Assembly (NCBI GenBank): GCA_028023455.1
Contig: JAQFVV010006293.1
Coordinates: 1,687,844 to 1,751,843, forward strand
Direction: 5' to 3'
Origin: Epiperipatus broadwayi
Taxonomy: Eukaryota; Onychophora; Udeonychophora; Euonychophora; Peripatidae
Length of the DNA stretch: 64,000 bases
Made by a program: the position numbers and the translations under genes. This document shows positions 48,028 to 60,869 of this stretch, piece after piece (positions within the stretch are counted from its first letter, which is position 1; the number at the start of each line of letters is the position of its first letter). Below the pieces are notes generated by a model. That model saw only the letters and a program-made list of their open reading frames with translations. It searched no databases and had not been told where the DNA came from.

Positions 48028-49245
48028 TATGTCTTTTCACATTTGCATCAATTCACTGATAACTTTCTAATCTTGTAATCTGATCAAATAATGTGTAGAC
48101 TTGGATCTTGTATAAACTATTTGTCAAAATGGACCACATGTACATGATATTTTTGCAAGATTTATGAAGGCATAACAGTTGTAATTCATGACAGTAATTG
48201 CACCAGACTAAATCTTAACAATACTAAAAATATGAATTTCACACAAAAAATAAATCTGAAAAAGTACAATACTAAAACTTATGAATTTCATACAAAAATA
48301 AATTGAAAAAGTATTATGCAATTCCCAAATGTTAATTTAAATGCAGACTAAACTATTACAAAACGTTAAAATATACACATACAGTACTTACTTTGTAAGT
48401 ATGACAGGAATTGTCATGATGAAACAATCAATTTGTCAGTTCTACTTTATTTTACGTAGATAAAATTTTGCTTCAAAATGGAGACTAAAAATAAAATTTT
48501 TATTTTTCTCAAAATGAGACTTACTTAACATGTGATTGCGCAATATAATGCTTGCACAGGATCTTCACCAGAAATGTTTATAAGTAGTAAATGTATATTT
48601 TTCAAAACCAAAAAAAAAAAAAAAAATACTACTTTTATTATTGCTGCAATGTGGTGGACTAATTTTTTTGATGTTGTCCATTATGATTCACATGAAAATG
48701 GTCAGTAACTGGCAACTTGTAATTCAGCAGTTTTATAGGCTTTTCATCAGTCCAAATAAATTGTCAATTCCTCTTCCAAATTCTGTTTGATGGCTTCCAT
48801 CAGAGTTGGAATTATTCTATTATGAATTCTCATGATGAAAAACTTGTCGGTATACCTGTACAAACCATCAAACATCCACTGTTCTAGAAGAATTTATCTG
48901 CTTTTTTTTTGTTTCTCTTTGTGCAAAAGGCTCTCGTCAATTTTACCAATTTTATTAGGGCTACCAATTTTACATTTTTCTTTGATAAACCCAAGCTCTG
49001 TTTCCCCCCATTGTATGGATTTTAATTTGTGAGCCCAGCTGTAAATAAATTGGAACATTAAAACTGCTATGCCTTTCGCATATATATTCAGACTGCCAAT
49101 AACTTTGTAAATTTTGCAAAATATCATGTATACATTCATTTTGATGAATTTATCATTTTAAGTTTATAAAGATCCAAGTCTACATGTTATTTGGTCAGAT
49201 CACAAGATTAGAAAGTTATAAGTGGATTGATACGAATGTGAAAAT
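48028..49245 (-). mobile_element. Merlin (IS1595/ISXO2-like) DNA transposon, decayed
   Basis: Inverted repeats of about 140-150 bases bound the element: 48028-48178 and 49095-49245 match as reverse complements, for example ATAACTTTCTAATCTTG against CAAGATTAGAAAGTTATA. The interior encodes a Merlin-type transposase remnant on the minus strand. A tandem duplication of about 48 bases (48219-48314, sharing ATGAATTTCA and ACAATACTAAAA) lies inside the left end. Merlin elements typically make 8-9 bp target duplications; I could not identify one. Confidence 0.72.
48620..49139 (-). pseudogene. Merlin transposase remnant (DDE, IS1595 family)
   Basis: The minus strand reads IGSPNKIGKIDES (about 48960-48930), matching the IGGPG..VEIDES box with the first catalytic Asp. 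In the next frame comes LLEQWMFDGLYRYTDKFF (48880-48830), matching the EGQWVFGG.xRxTxxxF block. Then RIIPTLMEAIKQNLEEE and TIYLD followed by two stops and KAY (about 48750), matching TxxSDCWxAY with the second Asp. A later frame gives HFHVNHNGQH, matching the YxHxxVNHS segment with its His. It would excise and reinsert the element by DDE chemistry. In-frame stops and frameshifts inactivate it. The frame upstream of about 49090 is only a reading of the terminal repeat. Confidence 0.75.
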
Positions 49246-50197
49246 GTGTGGCAGGTAGTAATGTGAACTGAAAGAATATGTGTATTTATATAACAAAGTA
49301 TTCATTCAAAACTGTTCACATTCAGCAGCAGCAATAGTCATTAATGAATGCAACCATTCCAATAAGAGAGTCAGAATTGTTCTGCATGTAATGTTGCTCA
49401 AACACATAATCTCAATATGATAGTTATCACAGGAACTTGTCTAATAGCTTGAAAATCTCATAACAATTGAACACAATACTCACTAAAGGGAGATAGAAAA
49501 AACTACTTGTATCAGAAATAACATGTAGCTTTTGGTGAACCAATATTCTGTTCTGCAAGGCATCAGGAAGGTTCAGCATCCAACATTAGTAATAAGCATG
49601 TTAAAATATTATTTTATTTTTAATTTTTATACATACTTTGTTTGTTGGAGTTATTGTTATAACCCTTTCCTCTCATTCTTTTTTCATTGATTTAAAGAGC
49701 ATTCTACTATTCTATTGAATATGCACTAATGTCTAAAAATGATTTAAATCTTTGGCTTAGATATTATTTTTAATAACCACATAAATATTTGAATGTTTTC
49801 TGTTTTACAATGTTGACTATTCATTATTGCAGTGCATTTAATCATTAATGTATGCCCCATTACATTTTTTTTATATTATACTTAGTTTGCCACTAAGCCT
49901 TAATGTTGTTCATTGTTTTTCCCTGTGTGCTATTTCCGAAAGGCATTAGTTTTTTTTAAAAAAATTAAAATAAATGGTTTAAAACAATTCTCAATGTTGT
50001 ACCAGTAAAATGTTAACTCATTCAAAAAAAAAATATCAATATTCTTAAGTGTGCTAATTATTTGACATTTCTTTTGTTGATGCATTATTTCTACAATAAT
50101 ATATAAATTAAAAACAATAACAATGTTAAAATTTTTGATTTTAGAAAATAAATGATTTAAGAATAATAAATGTTTTGCATGGTTTTGTACAACGATT
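49246..50197. other. AT-rich intergenic DNA, no gene seen
   Basis: Nothing recognised in either strand. Confidence 0.5.
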
Positions 50198-50288
50198 GAA
50201 TTGTGGATTTGAACTAAAGATCCATAAATTGCAGCTCAACTCTGTCACTTCCAATATTTAAAATTATATAACCTTCCAAGTGACAAAC
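50198..50288 (-). mobile_element. Possible tRNA-derived SINE relic
   Basis: The minus strand has a good B box, TAGTTCAAATCC, preceded at about tRNA distance by an A-box-like GTGACAGAGTTGAGCTGC. No target duplication or poly(A) tail is visible, so the call is tentative. Confidence 0.35.
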
Positions 50289-52639
50289 AATTAGATTACT
50301 TAACTATTTGTTTAATTTCATTCGTATGTTTATTCATTGCCATTTTGTATTTTACCATATTAGTTTTTTTTATTTATTTATTCACCTGAATAAACTATAG
50401 CTTGATATAATGTTTTAGAATTTTATGAAAATTTAACAAAATTGACAATTTTATTTTAATTGTATTAAATAAGTGTTAAAATAAAGATGAATAATACAAA
50501 TATTTGAGATTATCATCTAAAATTATTTATATGAGAAATAATTTTAATATGAAGTTATAATTAAATAATTTTACTCAAATAGTGAGTATATGTGTATATA
50601 TATATAATTTTTTATATTTAACTAAAAAAATTTATTAGATGAATTTTGTACCACATCATAGATATTTGTTTCATTTTAAGTTCTTTTTTTTTTAATTATA
50701 TAGTTATGGTTTCTACTTTCGATCTTTTTATAAATTTCATTTTACTATTGATGTGTTAAGCAGTTTATATTTTTTTTTTATAAATGTATATTATTTACCA
50801 TTTGCCTAGTAAATGTCATTTAACTTACTAACATAATTATTTATTTTTCAAACAATATTCAAACATTCGCATTACTTCTTTAAACTTTTGATTATAAACA
50901 GCAAAAATGTATATGTCTGCCAAGATACATTTTGTCTTGGCAATCATTTACATTTTTCCAGTAAATATAATGATATATTTAAAGTAAGTGATAAAAATTT
51001 TTGCTATAATATTTGAAAAGTATATAAAATTTATTACATGAATAAAAAGATTATTGCCTGATAAATTAAGAAGTCACATGTTAATAAATATTAAGTATAT
51101 TTAATCTTTAATATTAAATTTAAAAAATATACCTTGAATAAAAAAATGTTACGCTTTGTGCAGCCTTAAAAAATTGGTTGCTATTTATTGAAATGATAGA
51201 TTTTCATCTATTTTTTTACTAATCTTCTTTTACATTACCTTTGTGAGCACTATTTATTTTTTTAATGATTTATATGTTTTTTATAATATTAATTAATGAT
51301 TTAACTGAAACTTCAGGTTTTATTTGATCTAGTATATACTGGCTTGTTTTTCTTGCAGTGGTATTCTTAATACTTTGCCATGATGTCAAGAAAATAAAAA
51401 TATTATAAATTTGAAACTAATCAGTATAACATAAGTAACATTGACGAGTGTGTTCGGCATTGGAAATGCATGAAGGTTATTTTGGAATGTGTTTATTGTT
51501 TGGGGAAGCAGTATTAGTATTATATTTAATTCATTACATTTCAGTGATGAAGTTATTATAGTATTTATAATATGTTTTTAAATTAAAGAAAGAATAACTA
51601 CTTTTTATTCATTGTTTTTTTTACTTCCAAAGTTTTACTTAATGAATTGTTTTGTTTATTTCTTTTTTTTTTTAAAGACTTAAATGCTTAAAAACTGATT
51701 TAAGAACAAATATTGCAGTTATAAACCATAACTAAGTAAGAAGACCAAGAATGAATCAAGAAAAAATAAAGTTATCAATCTGAGATAGCAGTGTATGTGT
51801 AAATTTAATTGTATTTTTTTATTTTTTTATAATAAAAGTTTAGATATCATATATTTTTAATTTAGGGAAAAACAAAAAAAGCACTTGTGAAAATAAAGTT
51901 ATGAATAGTTCAAAATTGAAATTCAGTCAGTTTATTTATAAAATGTTAATTTATTCATTAAACTTGTTAATACATATGTCTGCATATGTATTTACTATGT
52001 TATTTCTTACATAAAATTACCCTACTCTCGGTCTCTTTTTTCATAATCTCTTATTTTTATAGGATATATTTTATAACATGTATTAATTGTATTATAGGAA
52101 AATAAAGTAAAAATAATTATATATTCAATTGTACTGGAAGTCATGTGGTGCTTGAGCACCAAAGTAACATGCTACACAAAAAATTCAATTGGTCAATCTG
52201 TTTTTTTCACATCATCTGAAAAAATAGCACACGTTGCAAATCAAACTGCTCAGAAGAACTATTGATATTTAGACACTATTATTAAACTTTTTATTTATTT
52301 TTTAAAAGAATTTTATATATTTTTATAGATAAAATTAGTAAAAAAAAATTCATTATTATAAAATTATTTGTGAGTGAATTTCTGATAAAAGCTTTAGTAT
52401 ATTATTGTTTTCTAATCGCAATTGGACTATATATTTAAATATGCTTTTTAGAGGAAATAAATAGGAAACCAATAAAGTATGGATTTTCAACATTGTTCAT
52501 ATCACTCTAATCATGATTAAATACTTGAAACCAATGGAATTATAAAATATTGTAGTAAAAGCATGGTAAATTTATTGTTAGAAATGAAAAAGAAAAAGCA
52601 CTTGTAGGAGTTTGAGGTGAGATGCATCAGTGGCAAAGA
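50289..52639. other. AT-rich intergenic DNA, no gene seen
   Basis: No coding motif, tRNA box or bounded repeat recognised. Confidence 0.5.
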
Positions 52640-53580
52640 AAAAGTGTTTTATTAAGTGATAAGACTAAAAGCATTTGCAACTGTTCAGCATATTTTTTTA
52701 GATATACATGTCAAACAGTAAAGGTAATGATGATGAATTAGAAAATATTTATAAAGAAGTCAAATATAATTCTTGAAAAAAAATTGTGAAAGCAATTGCA
52801 TAATGTTAATTGAAGATTGAAAAACTATGGTAGAACAAGATATGGCAAAATATGTAAAAGGGATGAAAGTTTTTTATAGAGAAAATAATATGAATAGTAA
52901 TCAACACATATTTGAAATTTTCAAAAATGGATTTACATATAAAAAACTATGTAGTGAGAATAAATTTAATTGAATTATGTTTTAATTCATAACAGATTTA
53001 ATAACAGTATTAAGATATGTGTGCATTCTGAAACAGATATTAATCACAATTTAATAATGATAGACTTAATATTAAAAAAAAAAAATGATGTAAAAAAGAA
53101 GTGAGCAATTGATAAAATTGAAATGGAATATTGAAGAAAAGTTTTCAGAATTGTTAGATAAAAAAATAAATGTAAATAATAATATTCAAATTAACAAAGT
53201 AAATGTAATTAAAAGATGGGAAATATTCAAGAAAAGTTTAAAGATCTTGTAGCAGAATCAGGGGATTATAAAAAGAAATAAGAAAAAAAAAGTATTGGAT
53301 TAATAATGAGAAATGAAAATAAATGAAAGTAAAATGTGAATTCTGTGGGAATAATGTTATATATGGCTTAGTAATGATTTAGTGTATGAAATAGAATTAC
53401 AAAAAAAAAAAAAAGTGATCTTGATTTAATGTAGTTTTTAAATAAACTTTATTAATACAAAAATGGTATATATTGCATAAATATCTATTGGTTTATAAAA
53501 TAGAATAAAACCTAATTACATAAATAATATTGCATTTTGATGTAAGATATGTTAGAGAATACGCAATATTGAAATAAAAA

Positions 53581-53674
53581 AGTATATATATATATATATA
53601 TTTCCAACAGTTAGTTATATCTATCTCAGTATATATATATATATATATTTCCAACAGTTAGTTATATCTATCTC
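53581..53674. repeat. Perfect tandem duplication of 47 bp
   Basis: Two identical copies (53581-53627, 53628-53674), each with AG, a TA run and CCAACAGTTAGTTATATC. The perfect match suggests a very recent duplication or slippage. Confidence 0.95.
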
Positions 53675-53812
53675 AGTGCATATATATAAATAATCCCAGT
53701 GCATAATGCTAAACTGAAATAAATATCCAATATTAAATCACTCTACATGGTTTAAGAAATTCAGAACCACCCTCTGTGAAATAAATATATTAAAGTCCGT
53801 ATTTTTAAATAG

Positions 53813-53884
<72 letters not shown>

Positions 53885-53893
53885 CACACACAC
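53813..53893. repeat. (TA)n microsatellite followed by a short (CA)n
   Basis: About 35 TA units run uninterrupted to 53883 and then change to ACACACACAC. Confidence 0.97.
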
Positions 53894-54880
53894 GATGAAT
53901 GCAGAAAAAATAGCTTGTATGACTGAATATATTGCACAAAACAAACTTATACTTATTATTACTGCAAAGGATAATGTTTATAATGTTGTTAGTGAAACTT
54001 AAGTTCCATATAGCTATAAAGATATTGCAGAGTCATGAATTCGATCCCCATCTTTATTTGTTTTAAATTTTCGTTAAATGAAAATTTGCCTTTTTTTTTA
54101 GATTTTGAGTTAACTACCAAATGACACTTTATAAGCAGAGTATAAACTTAAAAAAAAGTAGTTAACCTAATGGAAGGAAATAAGATTTTACAAATATTAT
54201 TTATTAAAACTATCAAAGAAGTGGTTTCTGATCAAATAAAAAAACATATTAAGAAATGATTTAATTCACATTAGAATAAAACAGTTCAAATAGGAAAAAG
54301 TAAAGTCATAAAAATGGAAAGTGTAGTATATATTTTTTGAAAATATGAAAAAATATATCAATTATTTATACGACAGTAATCATAAGCCTTTGTCTCTTTT
54401 AATTGAAAAAGAAAATCGTAGATAATGATGAAATAGATTATGCAATAATGGATGTTGATAAGACATAGAGAATTAGCAAGGCTGTAGTTGAATTATTGAA
54501 GATTATGAGGATAAAAAGTTAAAAAAATGGTTTGATATCTGTGACATAATTTTTGACCAATAAATTACTGGTTGTGATTTTTTTTTAAAAAAAAAAAGAT
54601 GTAATTCAATGAACTGTGACGATTTTAGAATAATTAGTTAAATTTTTCATGTGGCTAAGATATTGTTATAAATCTGGAATTGATTAGACTTTAAATGCAT
54701 TGGGCTGGTTTTGGATTTAGGAAAGGTAGGAAAACAAGAGATGCAACTGGAATCATGAAAACCATTATTGAAGAAATAGTGAGAGAGGAAAAGAAGTTGA
54801 AATTTGTATTATTAATTTTGAAACAACATTAGCTAAAGTACATTATATTACTTCATTGGTTATGTATATATAATAAATCA

Positions 54881-56599
54881 ATTTCATGCACTTTTTTTTT
54901 TTTTGTAAATCTTAATAGTTTTTATGAATCATTTTACATTGTAATTTAATTCATATGTTTCAACCATATTATGTAGTCATTGTCAAAATATATTCCTATA
55001 TTACATATACATTTATTATATATAGTATAAAAATATATATTTACAAAGTATGTATTATAATACCATTATAAAATATTTTCACATAAATCATAATTATTTT
55101 AGTACCTTTTTTTTCATTACTTACTTTCTTATTTCTCTTTAACTGTTTATATTCTAATTTTTTACTTTATAAAATTTTTTTTACTTACTTGTAATTACTC
55201 TTCTATAATTATATTAGATATTTAACATTATTTCTATTCAAAACTGATTTTCTTCTTGTTACATATAAGCTTTCTTTAATTAATATTTTTTCATAAGATT
55301 TAATATTTTCCAACATTTTTATCTCAAAATTTAAATTGAAATGAAAAATGGTTCATAAAAACTAAAACAAGATTTAAAAAGAAGTGTGCGAAATTGATTA
55401 GTTTTATATATATTGAAATTAATGGGCTACTTTTACTTACTATTAAAAATTATTTTTGAAAACATGTGTAATTGCAATGATATTATAATTACATATACAT
55501 ATATTGCAGATAATAAATGTATTTTACCTGCATTTCAATCAATAATCATTAAAATTTTTCTTATCTTTTTTTCTTCATGGTTTTCTGGTACTTTCATTTT
55601 TTCTGTGTATATATATATATTGTTTTCATCACCTGATTCAAGATTTCACTAAAAAAATATAGCCAGAAAAAGAAAGACTTGAAAAATGAGTTGTAGTTTA
55701 TTTTATATGGTATATCTTTTTTCAGATAATAATGATAATGTAGGTATATCATAGCATGCACATTTTAATGTCTTTTTGTATTTTTATGCTATGAATAATT
55801 TTATTTTTGTATTTATGTATGAAATATATGAATGATCATATCAATTCATCTAAATAATTCAAATTATTTTAACTTATGTATCAACATTGATTTGATTATT
55901 TTTTTAAAGATTGTTGAAATGTAATAATATCATAACTAAGCTCAAATTACACTTATCAGTATTTACTTAGTTTTTTAAAACATGTCAATATTTCATAGTT
56001 ATGCAGATTTAAAAAGTATTTTGATTGATATTTTTTGAAAAGTACAGTGAAATCTTGATTCTTCATATTCCATCATCTGCTTTTTTGATTCTAAAATCAG
56101 TGTCATAAAAATATCCATCATTCTTTGAATTGTTTCATATACCTATCATTATGAAATAATAGTCCTCACATAATATTTTTTTCATATAAATAAGTTTTTT
56201 AAAAACTTCAAATGACATTTTTATTATTATTTTTTTTTTTAAATATTTCTCTCTTAATTCTTATACAGTAATTCAGAAATAATTATTTTATTTTTTACAT
56301 TGAGAATGATTGAATTTGCCCTCAGCCTTTTCTTACTTTGCTACTCATTTTTTTAAAAGATATTTTTTTGTTGTTGTTGGGAACTTTCGCTTTATCTTGC
56401 AGCTAAATGTTTTACATATTTAAGTATCAAATGAAGTATAAATGTGTTAAGTGTGAATTAATGCCTATTTAATTTTTGCAAATAATATAATGATTAAATA
56501 ACAATTATTTATTTAAAAAATCTTATCTAATCATTATAATTAATATTAACTTCAAAATGTAAACTTATTATTATAAAGTGCTGAAAATTTTGAAATTAT
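54881..56599. other. AT-rich intergenic DNA, no gene seen
   Basis: Short hydrophobic frames only (for example 55413-55652). Near 56042 TACAGTGAAATCTTGATTC resembles the start of some pogo/Tigger termini, but no second end or transposase is visible. Confidence 0.5.
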
Positions 56600-57281
56600 T
56601 CAAGCAGAAGTCAACCTCTGATAATATGCTATTTCTTAAATATTATAAATTTCTGCACACTTGCCTGCCAGTAAGAGTTTAAAAAACTTAAGTGAATCAC
56701 TTATGTTTAGAGCATATTTGTATATACACCAACTCTTACTAATCATGCTTTAATCAGAGCTTGAGCCTATTGTGTGCTTAATGTTATAATCAGATATTGA
56801 ATTGTACAAATTTAGTTACATATTGCAGGAGATAGTGTCTCATTTTAAACTACCTATGATTAGACTTATACATCTTATAAATGTAAATCTATTATTATAA
56901 AGTGCTGAAAAATTTGAAATTATTTAAGCAGAAGTCAACCTCCGATAATGTACTTTTTCTTAAATATTATAAATCTTCATGCACTCATGCTTTATAATAA
57001 TAGATTTATAAGTCTAATCATAGGCGGTTAAAAATGAGACACTGATCTTTTTTCTGCTATAGATTAACTAAATTTGTACAATTTAATATTTGATTATAAC
57101 ATTAGGCACACAATAGACTCAAGCCCTGATTTAAGCATGCTCAGTGAGAGTTGTATGTATACAATACACTGTAAACTTAAATGATTCATTTAAGTTTTTT
57201 AAACTTTTATTGTCGGGTGAGTATGCAGAGATTTATATTTAAGAAATAGTGCATTATCAGAGGTTGACTTCCGCTTGAATA
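56600..57281. mobile_element. Foldback element with arms of about 300 bp
   Basis: Left arm from 56600 (CAAGCAGAAGTCAACCTCTG) to about 56910 and right arm from about 56986 to 57281 (ending AGGTTGACTTCCGCTTG) are imperfect reverse complements throughout. Landmarks are GCTTGAGCCTATTGTGTGC with its partner near 57105, and CCTATGATTAGACTTATA with its partner near 57010. The centre (56894-56985) holds an extra direct copy of the left terminus. The related short element at 17550-17708 shares the termini. Non-coding. Confidence 0.8.
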
Positions 57282-58234
57282 TTTTATTAACTTAAAACTA
57301 TATTTTATATATTCTTATACATTTTGTAAATAATAAGTATTTTAATTATAATGTCTAAATTGTATTTGAAACTAATGGTTAAGGTGTACTTTACATGTAT
57401 ATTATTTCAGTAAATAATCATTAAATTGTTTCTTATCAGTCATTTTTAATAGATTTTCATTCTATTATTTTTAATTATCTATCGTATATTTTCTCCAATT
57501 CCCTTAACAATAATAGTTCAAAAATTCACTACAATTTTACAGACAGTTGTATATATTAGTTAATTTATCTCAGTAAAAATATAACAATTCAGTCTTATAA
57601 ATCTTAAAATGAAAAATATATACTAATGTATTTATTTTCTTTTATTACACATGCAGTATCAATACATGCATATAGAAACTGGCCTTTTACATGTTAAATA
57701 ATAGGAAAAGATTACTTTGTTTTATAATCTACATATACATAGCTTTTACTGTATGCATTTATGTTCAGACAAAAAAACTGAATATGTATGTATATGTAAA
57801 TAACTAGTTATGTATTTAAAGAAATTAATTTTGTTAATTTTAAAGAGACAATCTTTTTTAAATGGAATAATCAAAAATACATATAGCATACACAAAAACA
57901 ATATGAAGTTGCAAATATAAATATAAAAAAATTGAATAAAAAGAATAATAATCTGTTTCTTTACTCCAAATAGCAAGTTGAAGATCTGCATTACTCTACC
58001 CATGGCTTTTGAATATTACAGAAAAAGTTAATTGGAATTACATTAAGTAAAAGTTGTACTGGTAGACTATTTTCAGCATTGCTAATTAGATAGGAGTTGA
58101 TACTTATTTTCATTATTATCTCTTTTTTCTGTAGTCTTTTTGATGTCAGTCTTCATGTTTGTTTGTTTTTTTATCACAAAAGCTTATGTGTTGCTGTATA
58201 TGTTCACCCTTTTGAAAATAATCCATAAGCAATA
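57282..58234. other. AT-rich intergenic DNA, no gene seen
   Basis: A hydrophobic 85-codon minus frame (57746-58003) is low in complexity and unsupported. Nothing else recognised. Confidence 0.5.
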
Positions 58235-58460
58235 TATTTTTATTTATATATTGGACTATTTTCATTATCTAATATAAGTATTGAATGTCTTTAGAAAAAT
58301 TATACTAACCTGTGTACTATTACTAGCAGTTGAATCTATTTGGAATTTTTAAATAAAGTTAATTTTTTCTAAAGACATTCAATACTTATATTAAGAGATG
58401 GAAACAATCCAATATGTAAATACAACTAAAATACCATTATTACAAATCTTCGCACAAAAA
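58235..58460. mobile_element. Relative of the 10.7-kb foldback, copy 2
   Basis: The left terminus (ATATTGGACTATTTTCATTA, then TTGAATGTCTTTAGAAAAA) and right terminus (CTAAAGACATTCAATACTT, then GGAAACAATCCAATATG) are inverted. Between them is one copy of the inner unit (ACTAACCTGTGTACTATTAC). The right end continues into bases matching the complement of 10714-10750, which shows what the complete terminus looks like. Confidence 0.75.
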
Positions 58461-60869
58461 ACCTTCACACAAAAAAAAATAGTAGCTATAATGTTACCAG
58501 ATTATTATATAAAATTCTTTTTTTTTTTTTTTTTGGATTTGAAGAATTATTATGCTTTTATAATGGAATGCAGTTTATATTCTGTTTAAAAGTGGTTTCA
58601 TTCATAGCAACAATTCTGTCTAAACATTGATTGTATTGCAAACTGTGCTGCATTCTATCATAAAACAACCATGTTTTTTTTGTTTCTGATTATAAATTAA
58701 TTTATCATAATCACAGTTTATATATATATATATTAATTCTACAATATATATATATATTAATTCTACTATATATATATATACATACTTACTAGATGTCCTA
58801 TGATTGATGCAGTCTGTAAAGTTAGTTATAGTAATAGCGATGTCTAATTATCATTTGTTTGCCTGACAATATCTTATCAATTTTTTTTAGTGCACTGGTG
58901 TGATTTTTGTGGATCTTTTAGACAATAACTTTATTCTTTAAAAATCAATCTTTTAATTATTACATCTTACGTAATACCATGTTTTGGTACTTATTTTATG
59001 ACTATGTGTACTTGTTTGAGATAAATAATTTTAAAAGAAATCATTGTATATAAAAATATTAAATTTTAATACATTCTTGATTGTATTTATGTTTGTGAAC
59101 TGAATTCACCTTTCATTCCAATATAAAATTAATCAATGCATTTAAAAAACACTTCATTAATTTATAAATATTGGAAGGTAGTTAATCACTAAACTAAATG
59201 TTTCATTTCAAATTGGGCTTAGAATTTATTTTTTTCTTTATATATGTATATTGGAGGGGGGGTCAAATAGTTTTTTCACAATATTTTAGCTATAGACTCA
59301 GCATTCTTTGAAATGTGACACATCTTCCACATTAGTGAAGACTGCACAATATTATATTAATTATCAGCTTAAAAAATATTCATTTGATTAACTGAAATCT
59401 ATTACTTTCTAACTAAGAATATATATATCTATTTACTGATTACTATTGGATTACTAGTTGGGTTAATTATAGCCTATCTACTTGACAGAAAAAATGCCAA
59501 GGTTATTTTTTAGAGCTGAAAAACTTTCAAGCCTGGAATTGAATCTCATTTTAGGAGCATGACAGTTGGGGACCTTATATCATAAGATCTAAACAAAAAA
59601 GAGAACAGAATACATTATTACCCAATATTTGATTAACTTTCTTTAGAGGGATGCTGGAAAAGCTTTTGCCTTGCAGTGGATTATTTGCAAACTGTTTTAT
59701 CTATAGCAGTTACAAATATTATGTAAACTTGTTCATTGCTACAATTAGAACACTCTTTGTATAGGCGTCATGCATTTAATAAATAAACCATATTTTTATT
59801 TGCTTTTCTTGAGCAAGTAGTCTAAGTATAAAAGGCATACATGTAAAATATGCTATGTATATAAGATTTATATAGGAAAATTAAAAAGTGATTTTCATAA
59901 TAAAATTTATTTAAAATTTAAACAGCTACCCCCGTTTGAAAAAAAAAAGAAACCAAGGAAAGGGATTGATTATTTTATTTGGTGAAAATTAAATTATATT
60001 GAAAAATCCGAATTTTTATAAATTTTTTTTTTTTAGAAAGAAAAAATTGATTAGTAATTGCCAGAATTTAACACATAAAATTGCCTTTATTGATTCAGAA
60101 AATTAATTTCATTTATATTCATACTTCTGACAATGTTGGTGTTAGTGATTGGGTATATATCTCTGATAAATATTAGAAATGAATTTTTTACCCTAGCATG
60201 ATGAATTATAGAAATGCATTAGTACTAAACAAGTAATATGTTGATATATATATTACAATGAAAATTTGTCATGAGAATGAGTGGATGACAAATCATAGAA
60301 ACAGTTTATTCAGGCTTCATTATTGAATGGTTAGCGATTTATGCATTTCAGAATTTTTAGTCAATAACATGAAAATATATAACCACATTTTGGTGGATTT
60401 TTATATGCATTTGAAATTAATCGCAAATATGGTTAGTAGTAGTGCCAATGATGATGATGATGATGATCCGATATATATATATGACAAGCATTGATTTAAT
60501 TAATCATGATAACAGCTAAAAAATGAATATGTTAAGTATATTGCTGGGTTACTATAAATGAATATCAAATACAGTATATATATATATCATGCATACTTAC
60601 TTTCCATAAAATATCTATGACATTATTATTAATCTAACAATAGTTTAAAGATTCTAACAATTAGTCAGTTATTCAGGAAAATTTCTACTTATTTTTGACT
60701 AATCTAAAATAAGTAAAACTATCCCCCCCCCCCCAAAAAAAAAAAAAAACAACTATTTGTGCATATATCTAATCTAAGCTCAAATACAACAAAAGAATCT
60801 TATAATGTTTAATAAATTCAATAGGATAATATTCAATAATCAATGGAGATTTATACAAAAAAAGATTAA
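58461..60869. other. AT-rich intergenic DNA with simple repeats
   Basis: Contains (TA) runs with ATTAATTCTAC at 58715-58780, a (GAT)n tract near 60450-60467, and 12 C plus 15 A at 60723-60749. Near 59520-59560 GGAATTGAATCTC is a possible worn B box. No gene seen. Confidence 0.5.

Larger units (their letters stand above)
52640..54880 (+). pseudogene. RTE-like LINE remnant (endonuclease and RT start), interrupted by microsatellites
   Basis: Endonuclease side: near 53030-53090 the frame reads HSETDINHNLIMIDLILKK, matching the GADIxSDHxLV segment that ends APE endonucleases. The following EKFSELLDKKINVNN and KRWEIFKKSLK fit the linker. RT side: AIMDVDKT and ISKAVVELLKIM (54445-54510) fit the pre-RT EVExAIxxLK block. 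NCDDFRII near 54612 fits the NYRxIS box. GFRKGRKTRDATGIMKTII (near 54713-54772) fits the QFGFRKGRGTRDAI motif. Similarity stops near 54860, so later RT motifs are missing. Between the halves lie (TA)n tracts and the 47-bp duplication. The assignment is firm for the RT blocks, good for the endonuclease. Confidence 0.68.

Noticed and set aside
54040-54062. B-box-like GAATTCGATCCCC as a tRNA or SINE
   Set aside because: No A box at the right distance and the sequence upstream is simple AT-rich DNA.
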